Below are positions 26,528 to 35,202 of a DNA stretch of 64,000 bases, piece after piece (within the stretch, counting starts at the first letter, position 1; each line of letters opens with the position of its first letter). The notes beneath the pieces are model-generated. The model saw only the letters and a list, made by a program, of their open reading frames with translations, did no database searches and was not told the DNA's origin. This DNA comes from Agromyces sp. Soil535. GTDB lineage: Bacteria > Actinomycetota > Actinomycetes > Actinomycetales > Microbacteriaceae. The DNA lies in the NCBI RefSeq assembly GCF_001428255.1, contig NZ_LMRW01000001.1:560504-624503 (forward strand). Reading direction: 5' to 3'. The position numbers and the translations under genes were made by a program.

Positions 26528-28005
26528 TGGGACCCCGTGTCGGGCGGCGGCTCGTGATGGGCCTTCGGCAGCGGGATCGGCGAGGTGAGCGCGACCTGCT
26601 CCGAGAAGTCCGCCGGCACGAGCCGGTCGTTCGGCACCGGCGGCACGAGCTCACCCTCGCGGTCGCGGTCGCGGTCGGCGAGCTCCGCCGCCCGGTCACG
26701 TACGACTCGCAGGGGTCGCGTGGGCACGACGGCGATCGCAGCCGTCGGGGCATCCGCGAATCGCACGACCGGCCGCCAGGCGGCGCGCGGATGCCGTGCC
26801 AGGTGCATGCCGCGGGCGAAGACGAGCCAGCCCACGCCGATGAGCGCGGCCGCGCCGGCGGCGACCGCCGCCAGGCCGAGCGCCCAGCGCGGACCCCACG
26901 TGTCGGCGACCGCGCCGACGATGGGCGCGCCGATGGGGGTGCCGCCCACGAGGATCGCCATGTACAGCGCCATCACGCGGCCGCGGAGCTCGGGATCCGT
27001 GGTGGTCTGCACATAGCCGTTGGCGGTGGTGAGGATCGAGACCGCGCCGAAGCCGATGAGGATCGTGGACGCCGCGAAGGTCCAGTACGTCGGCATGAGC
27101 GCGGCGACGAGCACGGATGCGCCGAAGAAGGCGGAAGCGAGGATGATGATGCGCATGCGCGCCCGCTCCCGTCGCGCGGCGAGGAGGGCACCCGTCAGCG
27201 ACCCGATCGCGAGGATGGAGCTGAGCACGCCGTACTCGCCCGCGCCGCGTCCGAACTCGACCGCCATGGTCGAGGAGAAGATCGGGAAGTTCATGCCGAA
27301 CGCGCCGATGAGGAACACGATCACGAACACGATCACGAGGTCTGGGCGGCCCGCGACGTAGCGGAAGCCCGCGACGAACTGGCCGCCCGAGCGTGCGGGC
27401 CGCGGCATCCGCTGCACCTTCATGTTGCGCAGCATCACGAGCGCGACGAGCACCCCGAGGAACGTCGCGGCGTTGATGACGAACACCCAGCCCGACCCGA
27501 CGAGCACGATGAGGAGGCCCGCCATGGCGGGGCCGATCAGGCGCGCCGCGTTGAACGAGGCGGAGTTGAGGGCCACGGCGTTCGACATGTGCGAGCTGGA
27601 GACGAGGTCGGCGACGAACGTCTGCCGAGCGGGCATGTCGACGGCGTTGACGAGGCCGAGCAGCAGTGCGAAGCCGTAGAGGTGCCAGAGCTCGGCCTGG
27701 CCGAACACGAGCAGGAGGCCGAGTGCAAGTCCGAGCACCATGAGGGAGCTCTGCGTCACCATGAGGATCTTGCGGCGGTCGAACCGGTCGGCGATGAGTC
27801 CCGTGACGGGCACGAGCAGCAGTTGGGGAGCGAACTGGAGTGCCATGGTGATGCCGACGGCGAGGGCGTCGGTGTCGGTGAGTTCGGTGAGCACCACCCA
27901 GTTCTGGGCGGTGGCCTGCATCCAGGCTCCGATGTTGGAGACGAGGGCGCCGACGAACCAGATGCGGTAGTCGCGGCTGGCGAGGGAGCGGAACATGGCA
28001 CTCAC
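26455..28005 (-). CDS. MFS drug-efflux-type transporter (enterobactin exporter EntS-like)
   Basis: A 516-residue major facilitator. It starts FRSLASRDYRIWFVGALVSNIGAWMQ, typical of the DHA3/EntS-like subgroup, has 12 predicted helices to about residue 395, and then a hydrophilic tail of about 115 residues rich in Arg, Asp and Pro. The tail's last 24 codons are antisense to the PNPOx-like gene. The GTG at 28005 overlaps the marR stop by 4 bases; ATG 27996 is an alternative. It probably exports a toxic compound under control of that MarR protein. Confidence 0.88.
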   Translation of the reverse strand: MSAMFRSLASRDYRIWFVGALVSNIGAWMQATAQNWVVLTELTDTDALAVGITMALQFAPQLLLVPVTGLIADRFDRRKILMVTQSSLMVLGLALGLLLVFGQAELWHLYGFALLLGLVNAVDMPARQTFVADLVSSSHMSNAVALNSASFNAARLIGPAMAGLLIVLVGSGWVFVINAATFLGVLVALVMLRNMKVQRMPRPARSGGQFVAGFRYVAGRPDLVIVFVIVFLIGAFGMNFPIFSSTMAVEFGRGAGEYGVLSSILAIGSLTGALLAARRERARMRIIILASAFFGASVLVAALMPTYWTFAASTILIGFGAVSILTTANGYVQTTTDPELRGRVMALYMAILVGGTPIGAPIVGAVADTWGPRWALGLAAVAAGAAALIGVGWLVFARGMHLARHPRAAWRPVVRFADAPTAAIAVVPTRPLRVVRDRAAELADRDRDREGELVPPVPNDRLVPADFSEQVALTSPIPLPKAHHEPPPDTGSHYIGVRKSRSRPGINTDASTTRAR

Positions 28006-28424
28006 TGGGTGGCGAGCCCTCCCATCAGTTCGGCGGCCCGGGCGAGCACGACGCGGTCCTCCTTCGAGAGCTCCCGCAGGCGGGTGGTGAGCCACGCGTC
28101 GCGCTTGGAGATGGTCTGCTTCACGACGTCGCGGCCGGCGTCGGTGAGGCCGATGTTGGCCTTGCGGCGGTCGGCGTCGTCGGCCACGCGCACGAGGTAG
28201 CCCAACTCCTCGAGGCAGTTGACGGTGCGGTTCATCGAGGGCGCCGACACGCGCTCGGCTTCCGCGAGCTCGGTGAGCGTGCGCGGGCCGCCGCGGTAGA
28301 GCACGCCGAGCACGGCGAACTGGGCGTCGGACAGGGCGTGGTCGGCCTTCTGCGCGCGAAGGCGCCGGGCGAGGCGGAAGGTCGCCATGCGCAGGTCTGC
28401 GCTCTGCTCCGCGATCGTGGCCAC
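28002..28424 (-). CDS. MarR-family transcriptional regulator
   Basis: A 140-residue winged-helix regulator. The DNA-binding region (about 30-100) includes LGVLYRGGPRTLTELAEAERVSAPSMNRTVNCLEELGYLVRVADDADRRK with the beta-hairpin wing DDADRRK. It heads a two-gene operon with the MFS exporter. An inverted repeat CTTAGCA/TGCTAAG just upstream of its start is a probable autoregulatory operator, and may also affect the divergent ATP-grasp cassette. Confidence 0.92.
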   Translation of the reverse strand: MATIAEQSADLRMATFRLARRLRAQKADHALSDAQFAVLGVLYRGGPRTLTELAEAERVSAPSMNRTVNCLEELGYLVRVADDADRRKANIGLTDAGRDVVKQTISKRDAWLTTRLRELSKEDRVVLARAAELMGGLATQ

Positions 28425-28429
28425 AGATC

Positions 28430-28457
28430 CTTAGCATAGCTCATTAGTCTTGCTAAG
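28430..28457. promoter_or_regulatory. MarR operator-like inverted repeat
   Basis: CTTAGCA (28430-28436) and TGCTAAG (28451-28457) form a perfect 7-bp inverted repeat spaced by 14 bp, between the divergent marR and ATP-grasp genes and immediately upstream of marR. Confidence 0.6.
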
Positions 28458-28538
28458 TAAAATGGCGACCTGCGACGGATGCCGCGTCCGTCGCGTGTCG
28501 GAAACATCCCGGTAACCGACTACTGGGAGCCTTCCGGC

Positions 28539-30362
28539 ATGGGAACGCTCTTCGACGGGTACGCCACGACGCGGTCGGGGCGCAAGCGCAAGCGCGCCGC
28601 CCGCCCGTGGGACGAGATGTTCCCCGCCGACGCCGGCACCGTGCGCGAGCCGTACCGCGAGCTCTACCCGGCCCTCGCCCGGATGTCGCAGGACGAGCTC
28701 CGAGGCCGCACCGACGCGCTCGCGAGCTCCTACCTCGCACAGGGCGTCACGTTCGACTTCGCGGGGGAGGAGCGACCGTTCCCGCTCGACGCCGTGCCGC
28801 GCGTCATCGCGGCATCCGACTGGAGCATGGTCGAGGCCGGCGTCGCACAACGGGTGCGAGCGCTCGAGCGGTTCCTCGCCGACGTGTACGGCCCGCAGGA
28901 CGCGGTGCGCGACGGGGTGATCCCCGCGGCGCTCATCAGCTCGTCGACCCACTACCACCGGCAGGCGGCCGGAATCGTCAGTGCGAACGGCGTGCGCATC
29001 CACGTGGCCGGCATCGACGTCATCCGCGACGAGCGTGGCGCCTGGCGCGTGCTCGAGGACAACGTGCGCGTGCCGAGCGGCGTGAGCTATGTCATCTCGA
29101 ACCGCCGGGTCATGGCGCAGACCCTCCCCGAACTGTTCACGTCGATGCGCGTGCGGCCCGTGGGCGACTACCCGAACCGGCTGCTGCAGGCGTTGCGCGC
29201 GAGCGCTCCCGAGGGCGTCGACGACCCGACGGTGGTCGTGCTGACCCCCGGCGTCTACAACTCCGCGTACTACGAGCACACCCTGCTCGCCCGGCTCATG
29301 GGCGTCGAGCTCGTGGAGGGCCGCGACCTGTTCTGCTCGGGCGGACGCGTCTGGATGCGCACCACCGCAGGGCCCACCCGCGTCGACGTGATCTACCGCC
29401 GGGTCGACGACGAGTTCCTCGACCCGCAGCAGTTCCGTCCCGACTCGGTGCTCGGCGCACCCGGGCTCATGCTCGCCGCCCGGCTCGGGCACGTCACCAT
29501 CTCGAACGCCGTGGGGAACGGCGTGGCCGACGACAAGCTCGTCTACACCTACGTGCCCGAGCTCATCCGCTACTTCCTCGGAGAGGAGCCCATCCTCCCC
29601 AACGTCGACACCTGGCGGCTCGAGGAGCCCGACGCGCTCGCCGAGGTGCTCGACCGCCTCGACCAGCTCGTCGTGAAGCCCGTCGACGGCTCGGGCGGCA
29701 AGGGGCTCGTGGTCGGTCCGGATGCCTCGCGCGCCGAGCTCGCCGAGCTCCGCACCCGCCTGCTCGCCGACCCGCGCGGGTGGATCGCGCAGCCCGTCGT
29801 GCAGCTCTCCACGATCCCCACGCTCGTGGAGGACGGCATGCGCCCGCGGCACGCCGACCTGCGCCCGTTCGCGGTGAACGACGGGAACGACGTGTGGGTG
29901 CTGCCCGGCGGCCTCACCCGCGTCGCCCTCCCCGAGGGCCAGCTCGTCGTGAACTCGAGCCAGGGCGGCGGATCGAAGGACACGTGGGTGCTCGACGGCG
30001 CCCCGCAGACGGAGCCGCTCGGCGCACCGCGTCCCGCGCCGACGGCGCGCGGGGTCGGCGCGCTCGTGGCCGACCAGGCCGCGCCGGCGACGGCCTCGGT
30101 GCCGGTCGTGGCGCCCATGCCGGCGAACGGGCACTCGCTGCATCCGCCCACGGCCTCGCCGCAGGACGAGGACGCCCCGATGCGCCAGCAGCAGCAACAG
30201 CAACAACAGCAACAACAGCAACAACAGCAACAACAGCAACAACAGCAGTCTCGCGGGTTGAGGAGGTCGCGAAGCGACCGTCTCGAAACCCGATCCCGAG
30301 CGGGTTTCGAGACGTCGTCACGCTCCTCCTCAACCCGCGGAGAGGAGGCTCTCCCATGCTGA
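28539..30362 (+). CDS. Circularly permuted ATP-grasp protein with poly-Gln/repeat-derived C-terminal tail
   Basis: A 607-residue protein. Residues about 20-485 are the circularly permuted ATP-grasp module (DUF404/DUF407) seen in FERTLPOTSS relatives: YHRQAAGIVSANGVRIHVAGIDV, RVLEDNVRVPSGVSYV, VVKPVDGSGGKGLV and a closing VVNSSQGGGSKDTWVL. It heads the conserved ATP-grasp/alpha-E/transglutaminase cassette, proposed from comparative genomics to make or modify peptides. The family normally ends near that last motif. Here about 120 further residues follow: a Pro/Ala linker, 21 consecutive Gln, and about 38 Arg/Ser-rich residues encoded by a palindromic repeat. The stop lies 7 bases into the next gene. 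Confidence 0.88.
   Translation: MGTLFDGYATTRSGRKRKRAARPWDEMFPADAGTVREPYRELYPALARMSQDELRGRTDALASSYLAQGVTFDFAGEERPFPLDAVPRVIAASDWSMVEAGVAQRVRALERFLADVYGPQDAVRDGVIPAALISSSTHYHRQAAGIVSANGVRIHVAGIDVIRDERGAWRVLEDNVRVPSGVSYVISNRRVMAQTLPELFTSMRVRPVGDYPNRLLQALRASAPEGVDDPTVVVLTPGVYNSAYYEHTLLARLMGVELVEGRDLFCSGGRVWMRTTAGPTRVDVIYRRVDDEFLDPQQFRPDSVLGAPGLMLAARLGHVTISNAVGNGVADDKLVYTYVPELIRYFLGEEPILPNVDTWRLEEPDALAEVLDRLDQLVVKPVDGSGGKGLVVGPDASRAELAELRTRLLADPRGWIAQPVVQLSTIPTLVEDGMRPRHADLRPFAVNDGNDVWVLPGGLTRVALPEGQLVVNSSQGGGSKDTWVLDGAPQTEPLGAPRPAPTARGVGALVADQAAPATASVPVVAPMPANGHSLHPPTASPQDEDAPMRQQQQQQQQQQQQQQQQQQQQQSRGLRRSRSDRLETRSRAGFETSSRSSSTRGEEALPC
30186..30248 (+). repeat. In-frame CAA/CAG microsatellite (poly-Gln)
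   Basis: 63 bases of CAR codons encode 21 glutamines; the regular unit is CAACAACAG (9 nt), repeated about six times. It is AT-richer than everything around it. Length changes in multiples of 3 keep the frame. Confidence 0.95.
30252..30339. repeat. REP-like palindromic element inside the ATP-grasp 3' end
   Basis: CGCGGGTTGAGGAG (30252-30265) is the exact reverse complement of 30326-30339, and CGTCTCGAAACCCG pairs with CGGGTTTCGAGACG inside. The same GGGTTGAGGAG...TCTCGAAACC unit occurs at 43112-43170 and several times in 56162-56478. Confidence 0.85.
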
Positions 30363-31285
30363 GCCGCATCGCCGAGTCGCTCTTCTGGATCGGCCGCTAC
30401 ATCGAGCGCAGCGACGGCACCGCGCGCATCCTCGACGTGCACCTGCAGCTGCTGCTCGAGGATCCCTGGATCGACGAGGACACCGCCTGCCGGTCCCTCC
30501 TCTCGCTGATGGGCAGCGAGGCGAACGACGACGTCGCGCTCGGCCGCGACGACGTCATCGCGCTCCTCGCCGTGGATCGCACGAACCCCGCCTCGATCGC
30601 GCACTCGATCGCCGCCGCCCGCGAGAACGCCCGCCGTGCGCGCGAGATCGTCTCGACCGAGCTGTGGGAGGCGCTGAACCAGACGAACGCGCGGATGCCG
30701 CGACGCGTCGCCTCCGACAAGACCCACGAGTTCTTCCGCTGGGTGCGCGATCGCGCAGCGCTCGCGATCGGCGTCGTGGACTCGGCCACGAGCCGCGACG
30801 AGGCGTGGCACTTCTTCTCGCTCGGCCGAGCCATCGAGCGAGCCGACATGACCGCGCGCCTGCTCGCGACCCGATCGCTCACCGAGGCGAGCGGACCGAG
30901 CTGGACGACCATCCTCCGCAGCTGCGGCGGCTACGAGGCGTACCTGCGCAGCTACCGCGGCGTGCCGTCGGCGCAGTCGGCGGCGGAGTTCCTGCTGCTC
31001 GACAGGCTGTTCCCGCGGTCGATCATCTCGAGCGTCATCCGGGCCGAGGAATCCCTACGCGAGATCGACCCGCGCGCCGGCCGCGTCGGCGTCACCGACC
31101 AGGCCAGGCGGCTGCTCGGCCAGATCCGCTCGGAGCTCGAGTATCGCCCGATCACCGAGATCCTCACCGACCTGTCGGGGCACATGGAGCACGTGCAGGC
31201 GGTCACGTCGTCGGCGAGCGAGGCCATCCGGCAGCGTTACTTCCCGGCGAGTGTCGCGCCGGTCTGGATCGGGGAGGTCTCGTGA
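30356..31285 (+). CDS. Alpha-E domain protein (DUF403)
   Basis: A 309-residue, all-helical protein opening with MLSRIAESLFWIGRYIERSDGTARILDVH, the signature of the alpha-E family. It later shows FFSLGRAIERADMTARLL and a conserved LLLDRLFPRSIISSV segment. The biochemical function is not established. It occurs with circularly permuted ATP-grasp and transglutaminase-like proteins in a presumed peptide-synthesis or -modification system. ATG 30356 has GGAGG upstream, overlaps the ATP-grasp stop by 7 bases, and its own stop overlaps the next gene in GTGA. Confidence 0.9.
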   Translation: MLSRIAESLFWIGRYIERSDGTARILDVHLQLLLEDPWIDEDTACRSLLSLMGSEANDDVALGRDDVIALLAVDRTNPASIAHSIAAARENARRAREIVSTELWEALNQTNARMPRRVASDKTHEFFRWVRDRAALAIGVVDSATSRDEAWHFFSLGRAIERADMTARLLATRSLTEASGPSWTTILRSCGGYEAYLRSYRGVPSAQSAAEFLLLDRLFPRSIISSVIRAEESLREIDPRAGRVGVTDQARRLLGQIRSELEYRPITEILTDLSGHMEHVQAVTSSASEAIRQRYFPASVAPVWIGEVS

Positions 31286-32127
31286 GCCGCATCCGCATCG
31301 TGCACCGCACGGGCTTCAACTACGAGCAGCCGGCCACCGCGTCGTACAACGAGGCGCGAATGCTGCCGCACTCGGGCGGCGAGCAATTCGTGCTGCAGGC
31401 GGGGCTCGACATCCGCCCGGGCGCGACCCAGCACTCGTACCTCGACTACTGGGGCACCCGCGTATCGACGTTCGAGGTGCTGACGCCGCACCTCGAGCTT
31501 TCGGTGACGGCCACGAGTCTCGTGGAGGTGCGGCCCGCACCGGTGCCGAGGTGGGAGCTCGGCTGGGACGAGCTCGCCGCGGCCGCGGAGACGACCGTGC
31601 AGCTCGTCGAGGCCTCCACACTGTCGGACGCCACGGAGCCGCCGCCCGAGGTGGCGGAGCTCGCAGCCGAGATCGTCGCCGAGGGTGCGCCCGTCGGCGA
31701 GACGGCGCTCGAGATCTGCCGCGCCGTCGGGTCGTCAATGGAGTACGTGCGGGGCGTGACCGGCGTGCACTCCACGGCTGCAGAGGCGTGGGGCGAGCGC
31801 AAGGGCGTGTGCCAGGACATCGCGCACGTCGCCCTCGGCGCCCTGCGCTCGGTCGGCATCCCGGCGCGCTACGTCTCGGGCTACCTGCATCCCGACCCGG
31901 GCGCCGCGATCGGCGAGACGGTCATCGGCGAGTCGCACGCGTGGGTCGAGTGGTTCGCGGGCGACTGGCGCGGGTACGACCCCACGAACCTCGCCGAGGT
32001 GGGCGACCTGCACGTGCTCGTGGGGCGCGGGCGCGACTACAGCGACGTGACGCCGCTGCGGGGCGTCTACGCGGGGCCAGGCTCGTCGGAGCTGTTCGTC
32101 ACGGTCGAGGTCACCCGCGTCGCCTGA
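31282..32127 (+). CDS. Transglutaminase-like cysteine protease-fold protein
   Basis: A 281-residue protein. An N-terminal beta domain (about 1-90, with HRTGFNYEQPATASYNEARMLP) typical of bacterial transglutaminase-like proteins precedes the catalytic core. Core residues are Cys in KGVCQDIAHVAL, His in ESHAWVEWF and Asp in YDPTN, giving a complete triad. It is the third member of the ATP-grasp/alpha-E cassette and may act as peptidase or amide-forming enzyme on the cassette's product. GTG 31282 overlaps the alpha-E stop. Confidence 0.92.
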   Translation: MSRIRIVHRTGFNYEQPATASYNEARMLPHSGGEQFVLQAGLDIRPGATQHSYLDYWGTRVSTFEVLTPHLELSVTATSLVEVRPAPVPRWELGWDELAAAAETTVQLVEASTLSDATEPPPEVAELAAEIVAEGAPVGETALEICRAVGSSMEYVRGVTGVHSTAAEAWGERKGVCQDIAHVALGALRSVGIPARYVSGYLHPDPGAAIGETVIGESHAWVEWFAGDWRGYDPTNLAEVGDLHVLVGRGRDYSDVTPLRGVYAGPGSSELFVTVEVTRVA

Positions 32128-32163
32128 CCGGTGCTGCGGAGCCGGCCGAGTGACAAGCGCTCT

Positions 32164-32181
32164 TATTTCCTATAGGATCTT
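32164..32181. promoter_or_regulatory. 18-bp operator, copy 1, upstream of second lerK
   Basis: TATTTCCTATAGGATCTT, centred on the palindrome CCTATAGG, lies about 45 bp before the second lerK. The identical 18 bases recur at 36042-36059 before the TIM-barrel/pdxA/tct operon. Likely binding site of the FCD-GntR protein encoded between them. Confidence 0.75.
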
Positions 32182-32224
32182 CGATATCTGAGCCCTTCGC
32201 GGGCGCCGAGCCGAGGAGGGCGCG

Positions 32225-33969
32225 ATGACGCGACTGTTCAACGATCCGTCCCAGTTCGCGGAGGAGATGATCGAGGGGTTCGCCGCCGCGTCGTCGCGCT
32301 GGGTGCGGGCGGCGCCGGGTGGCGTCATCCGCTCGACGAGGGCTGCCGAGCCGACGGTGACCGTGGTCATCGGCGGCGGGAGCGGGCACTACCCCGCGTT
32401 CGGCGGACTCGTGGGACCGGGCATCGCGCACGGGGCGGCCATGGGGAACCTGTTCGCCTCTCCGTCGGCGCGGCAGGTGCACTCGATCGCCAAGGCGGTC
32501 GACCAGGGCAAGGGCGTGCTGCTCAGCTACGGCAACTACGCGGGAGACGTCTGCACTTCGACGAGGCGCAGGCCCGCCTGCGTGCCGAGGGGCACGACGT
32601 GCGCACCGTCGTGGTGACCGACGACATCTGGAGCGCCCCGCGCGATCGCATCGGGCAACGCCGGGGGATCGCCGGCGACCTCGCCGTCTTCAAGGCCGCC
32701 GGAGCCGCCGCGGAGGCGGGCTACGACCTCGAGGGGGTCGAGCGCGTGGCGCGGCTCGCGAACCGCCGTACCCGCTCGTTCGGCGTCGCTTTCTCGGGCT
32801 GCACGCTTCCGGGCGCCGATGCGCCGCTGTTCGAGGTGCCGGGGGGCCGGATGGCCGTCGGGCTCGGCATCCACGGGGAGCCGGGCATCGACGAGGTCGA
32901 CATCCCCACTGCCGACGAGCTCGCCCTGCTCTTCGTGTCGAAGCTGCTCGAGGAGGTGCCCGACGGCATCGCGATCGACGGCGCCCGCGTCGTGCCGCTG
33001 CTGAACGGCCTCGGCAGCGTGAAGTACGAGGAGCTGTTCGTCGTGTACCGGCGCATCCACCGGCTGCTCGAGGAACGCGGCGTCACCGTCGTCGAGCCCG
33101 AGGTGGGCGAGCTCTGCACGAGCTTCGACATGGCGGGCTGCTCGCTCACGCTGCTGTGGCTCGACGACGAGCTCGAGGAGCTCTGGCGTGCGCCGGCCGA
33201 CACGCCCGCGTACCGCAAGGGCTCGGCCGCAGCGCACCTGAGCATCGGATCGACGGATGCCGCCGGGGTCGGCGACCCCGCCGACGGCACCGATGACGTG
33301 CCCGCGTCGACGTCGGATTCGCGCGACGCGGCCGCGACGATCGCCGCCGCGCTGGACGCGGTGTCCGTCGCGATCGACGGTGCCGCTGACGAACTCGGCC
33401 GCATCGACCGGATCGCGGGTGATGGAGACCACGGGATCGGCATGCAGCGAGGCGCACGCGCCGCTCGCGACGCAGCGCGCACTGCGGTCGAGGCCGGAGC
33501 CGGCGCGCGCACGACGCTCGAGTGGGCCGCCGACGCGTGGAGCGACCGTGCAGGCGGAACCTCGGGCGCGATCTGGGGGGAGTTCCTGCGCACGCTCGGT
33601 GCCGACGTCGGCGACGACCACGCAGTGACTCCCGAGATCGTCGCGCGGGCCGTCGCCTCCGCGAAGGACGCGGTGATGGTCTTCGGCAAGGCGAAGGTCG
33701 GCGACAAGACGATGGTCGACGCGATCGTCCCCTTCGCCGACGAGCTCGTGGCGCGAGTCGACGACGGCCTGCGCCTCGCCGACGCCTGGCGCCGCGCAGC
33801 GACCGCGGCCGAGGATGCCGCGCAGGCGACGGCCACGCTCGCGGCGACGCTCGGCCGCGCCCGTTCGCACGGCGACCGGTCGATCGGCACGCCCGACCCG
33901 GGCGCCGTGTCGTTCGCGCTGGTGTGCGCCACCGTGTACGACGTCCTCGATACCGACAGGGAGCAGTGA
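32225..33969 (+). pseudogene. lerK: Second L-erythrulose kinase gene (DhaK family), frameshifted
   Basis: Two frames together give a complete DhaK-type kinase close to LerK at 14090. The first (from 32225) runs through [15 protein letters not shown] to GNYAGDV, then leaves the family sequence at about 32550. The second frame resumes with HFDEAQARLRAEGHDV and continues through [27 protein letters not shown] and [11 protein letters not shown]. The shift equals one missing base next to GACGTCTGCAC (32546-32556), where the intact copy has an extra C-G position. Either a real inactivating deletion or a sequencing error. The Dak1 domain would be cut within its first third if real. Confidence 0.85.
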
Positions 33970-33971
33970 AC

Positions 33972-34424
33972 ATGGGATACCGATTGATCGTCGGCAGCGA
34001 CGAGGCCGGTTACGACTACAAGGAGATCATCAAGGCGGATCTCGAGGCGAGCGGCCGAGTCGACTCGGTCGTCGATGTCGGGGTGGTGAGGGATGCCCGG
34101 GCGCCGTATCCGAAAGTCGCCATCGAGGCTGCCGAGCGGATCGCCAACGGGGAGGCAGACCGCGCCATCCTCATCTGCGGCACCGGACTCGGCGTCGCGA
34201 TCGCCGCGAACAAGGTGCGCGGCATCCGCGCCGTGACGGCCCATGACTCCTTCTCCGTCGAGCGCTCGATCCTGTCGAACGACGCCCAGGTCCTCTGCAT
34301 GGGGCAGCGCGTCGTGGGCGTCGAGCTCGCGCGCCGGCTCGCAACGGAGTGGTTGACCTACGAATTCGACCCGACGAGCGCATCGAGGGCGAAGGTCGAC
34401 GATATCTGCGCCTACGAGGGCTGA
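33972..34424 (+). CDS. derI: D-erythrulose 4-phosphate isomerase, second copy (RpiB family)
   Basis: A 150-residue paralogue of the protein at 15837, with the same [27 protein letters not shown] and [19 protein letters not shown] motifs. It starts at ATG 33972, two bases after the lerK stop, in the same lerK-derI-lerI order as in the apionate operon. It should deliver D-erythrose 4-phosphate from D-erythrulose 4-phosphate. Intact although the upstream kinase gene is frameshifted. Confidence 0.82.
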   Translation: MGYRLIVGSDEAGYDYKEIIKADLEASGRVDSVVDVGVVRDARAPYPKVAIEAAERIANGEADRAILICGTGLGVAIAANKVRGIRAVTAHDSFSVERSILSNDAQVLCMGQRVVGVELARRLATEWLTYEFDPTSASRAKVDDICAYEG

Positions 34425-34428
34425 GCGA

Positions 34429-35202
34429 GTGACGCGGCTGCTCATCGGCTCGAGCCTGAAGATGTACTTCGGGCGTGTCCGCACGCTCGAGTGGACCCGC
34501 CGCGTCGCCGCGTCGTGCCGCGATCACCCCGCGGTGCGCGACGGACTCGTCGAGCCGTTCGTGATCCCGACGTTCCCCTCGATTCCCGACGTCGTGCCCA
34601 TCGCGCGTGATGCCGGGATGCTCGTGGGTGCGCAGGACGTGCACTGGGAGGACGCCGGCGCGTTCACGGGCGAAGTCTCCGCTGCGGAGCTCGCCGAGCA
34701 CGGTGTGGCGCTCGCGGAGATCGGCCATGCGGAGCGGCGTGCGCTGTTCGGCGAGACCGACGAGACGGTGGCGCGAAAGGTGGTCGCGACCCTCCGGCAC
34801 GGCATCTCGCCGCTGCTGTGCATCGGCGAGTCGGAGCGGAGCGACGGGGATGCGGCCGCCGAGACTTGCATCGAGCAGTTGGAGTCGTCGCTGGCGCTCG
34901 CACGCGAAGAGAACCTGGGAGGTCGACTCGTCGTCGCGTACGAGCCGGTCTGGGCGATCGGCGCGCCCGAACCGGCCGATGACGACCACATCCGCGCGGT
35001 CGGCCGCGCGCTCCGGACACACCTCGCGGACGACCTCGCGTTCACGGGCGCGCGCGTGATCTACGGTGGAAGCGCCGGTCCGGGCCTGCTGCCGCGCATC
35101 GCCGATTCGGTCGACGGGATGTTCCTCGGTCGATTCGCGCACGACCCGGCGGCGTTCGGACGGATCCTGGATGAAGTAGTCGACCTGGAGGCAACGAGAT
35201 GA
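34429..35202 (+). CDS. lerI: L-erythrulose 1-phosphate isomerase, second copy (TPI family)
   Basis: A 257-residue TIM-barrel protein with SLKMYFG, EIGHAERRALFGE, AYEPVWAIG and IYGGSAGPG, matching the LerI protein at 16307. GTG 34429 is the only plausible early start. It overlaps the downstream GntR gene by 4 bases, so the regulator is part of the same transcript. Role: converts L-erythrulose 1-P to D-erythrulose 4-P. Confidence 0.82.
   Translation: MTRLLIGSSLKMYFGRVRTLEWTRRVAASCRDHPAVRDGLVEPFVIPTFPSIPDVVPIARDAGMLVGAQDVHWEDAGAFTGEVSAAELAEHGVALAEIGHAERRALFGETDETVARKVVATLRHGISPLLCIGESERSDGDAAAETCIEQLESSLALAREENLGGRLVVAYEPVWAIGAPEPADDDHIRAVGRALRTHLADDLAFTGARVIYGGSAGPGLLPRIADSVDGMFLGRFAHDPAAFGRILDEVVDLEATR

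Noticed and set aside
28431..30242. Long minus-strand frame beginning with a poly-Leu run opposite the ATP-grasp gene
   Set aside because: It is the antisense reading of the CAR repeat and of a well-conserved enzyme gene, without ribosome site or domain; a codon-bias shadow.
32540..32560. Programmed ribosomal frameshift in the second lerK
   Set aside because: No slippery heptamer, no Shine-Dalgarno-like stimulator and no obvious hairpin; a one-base deletion or sequencing error explains it better.
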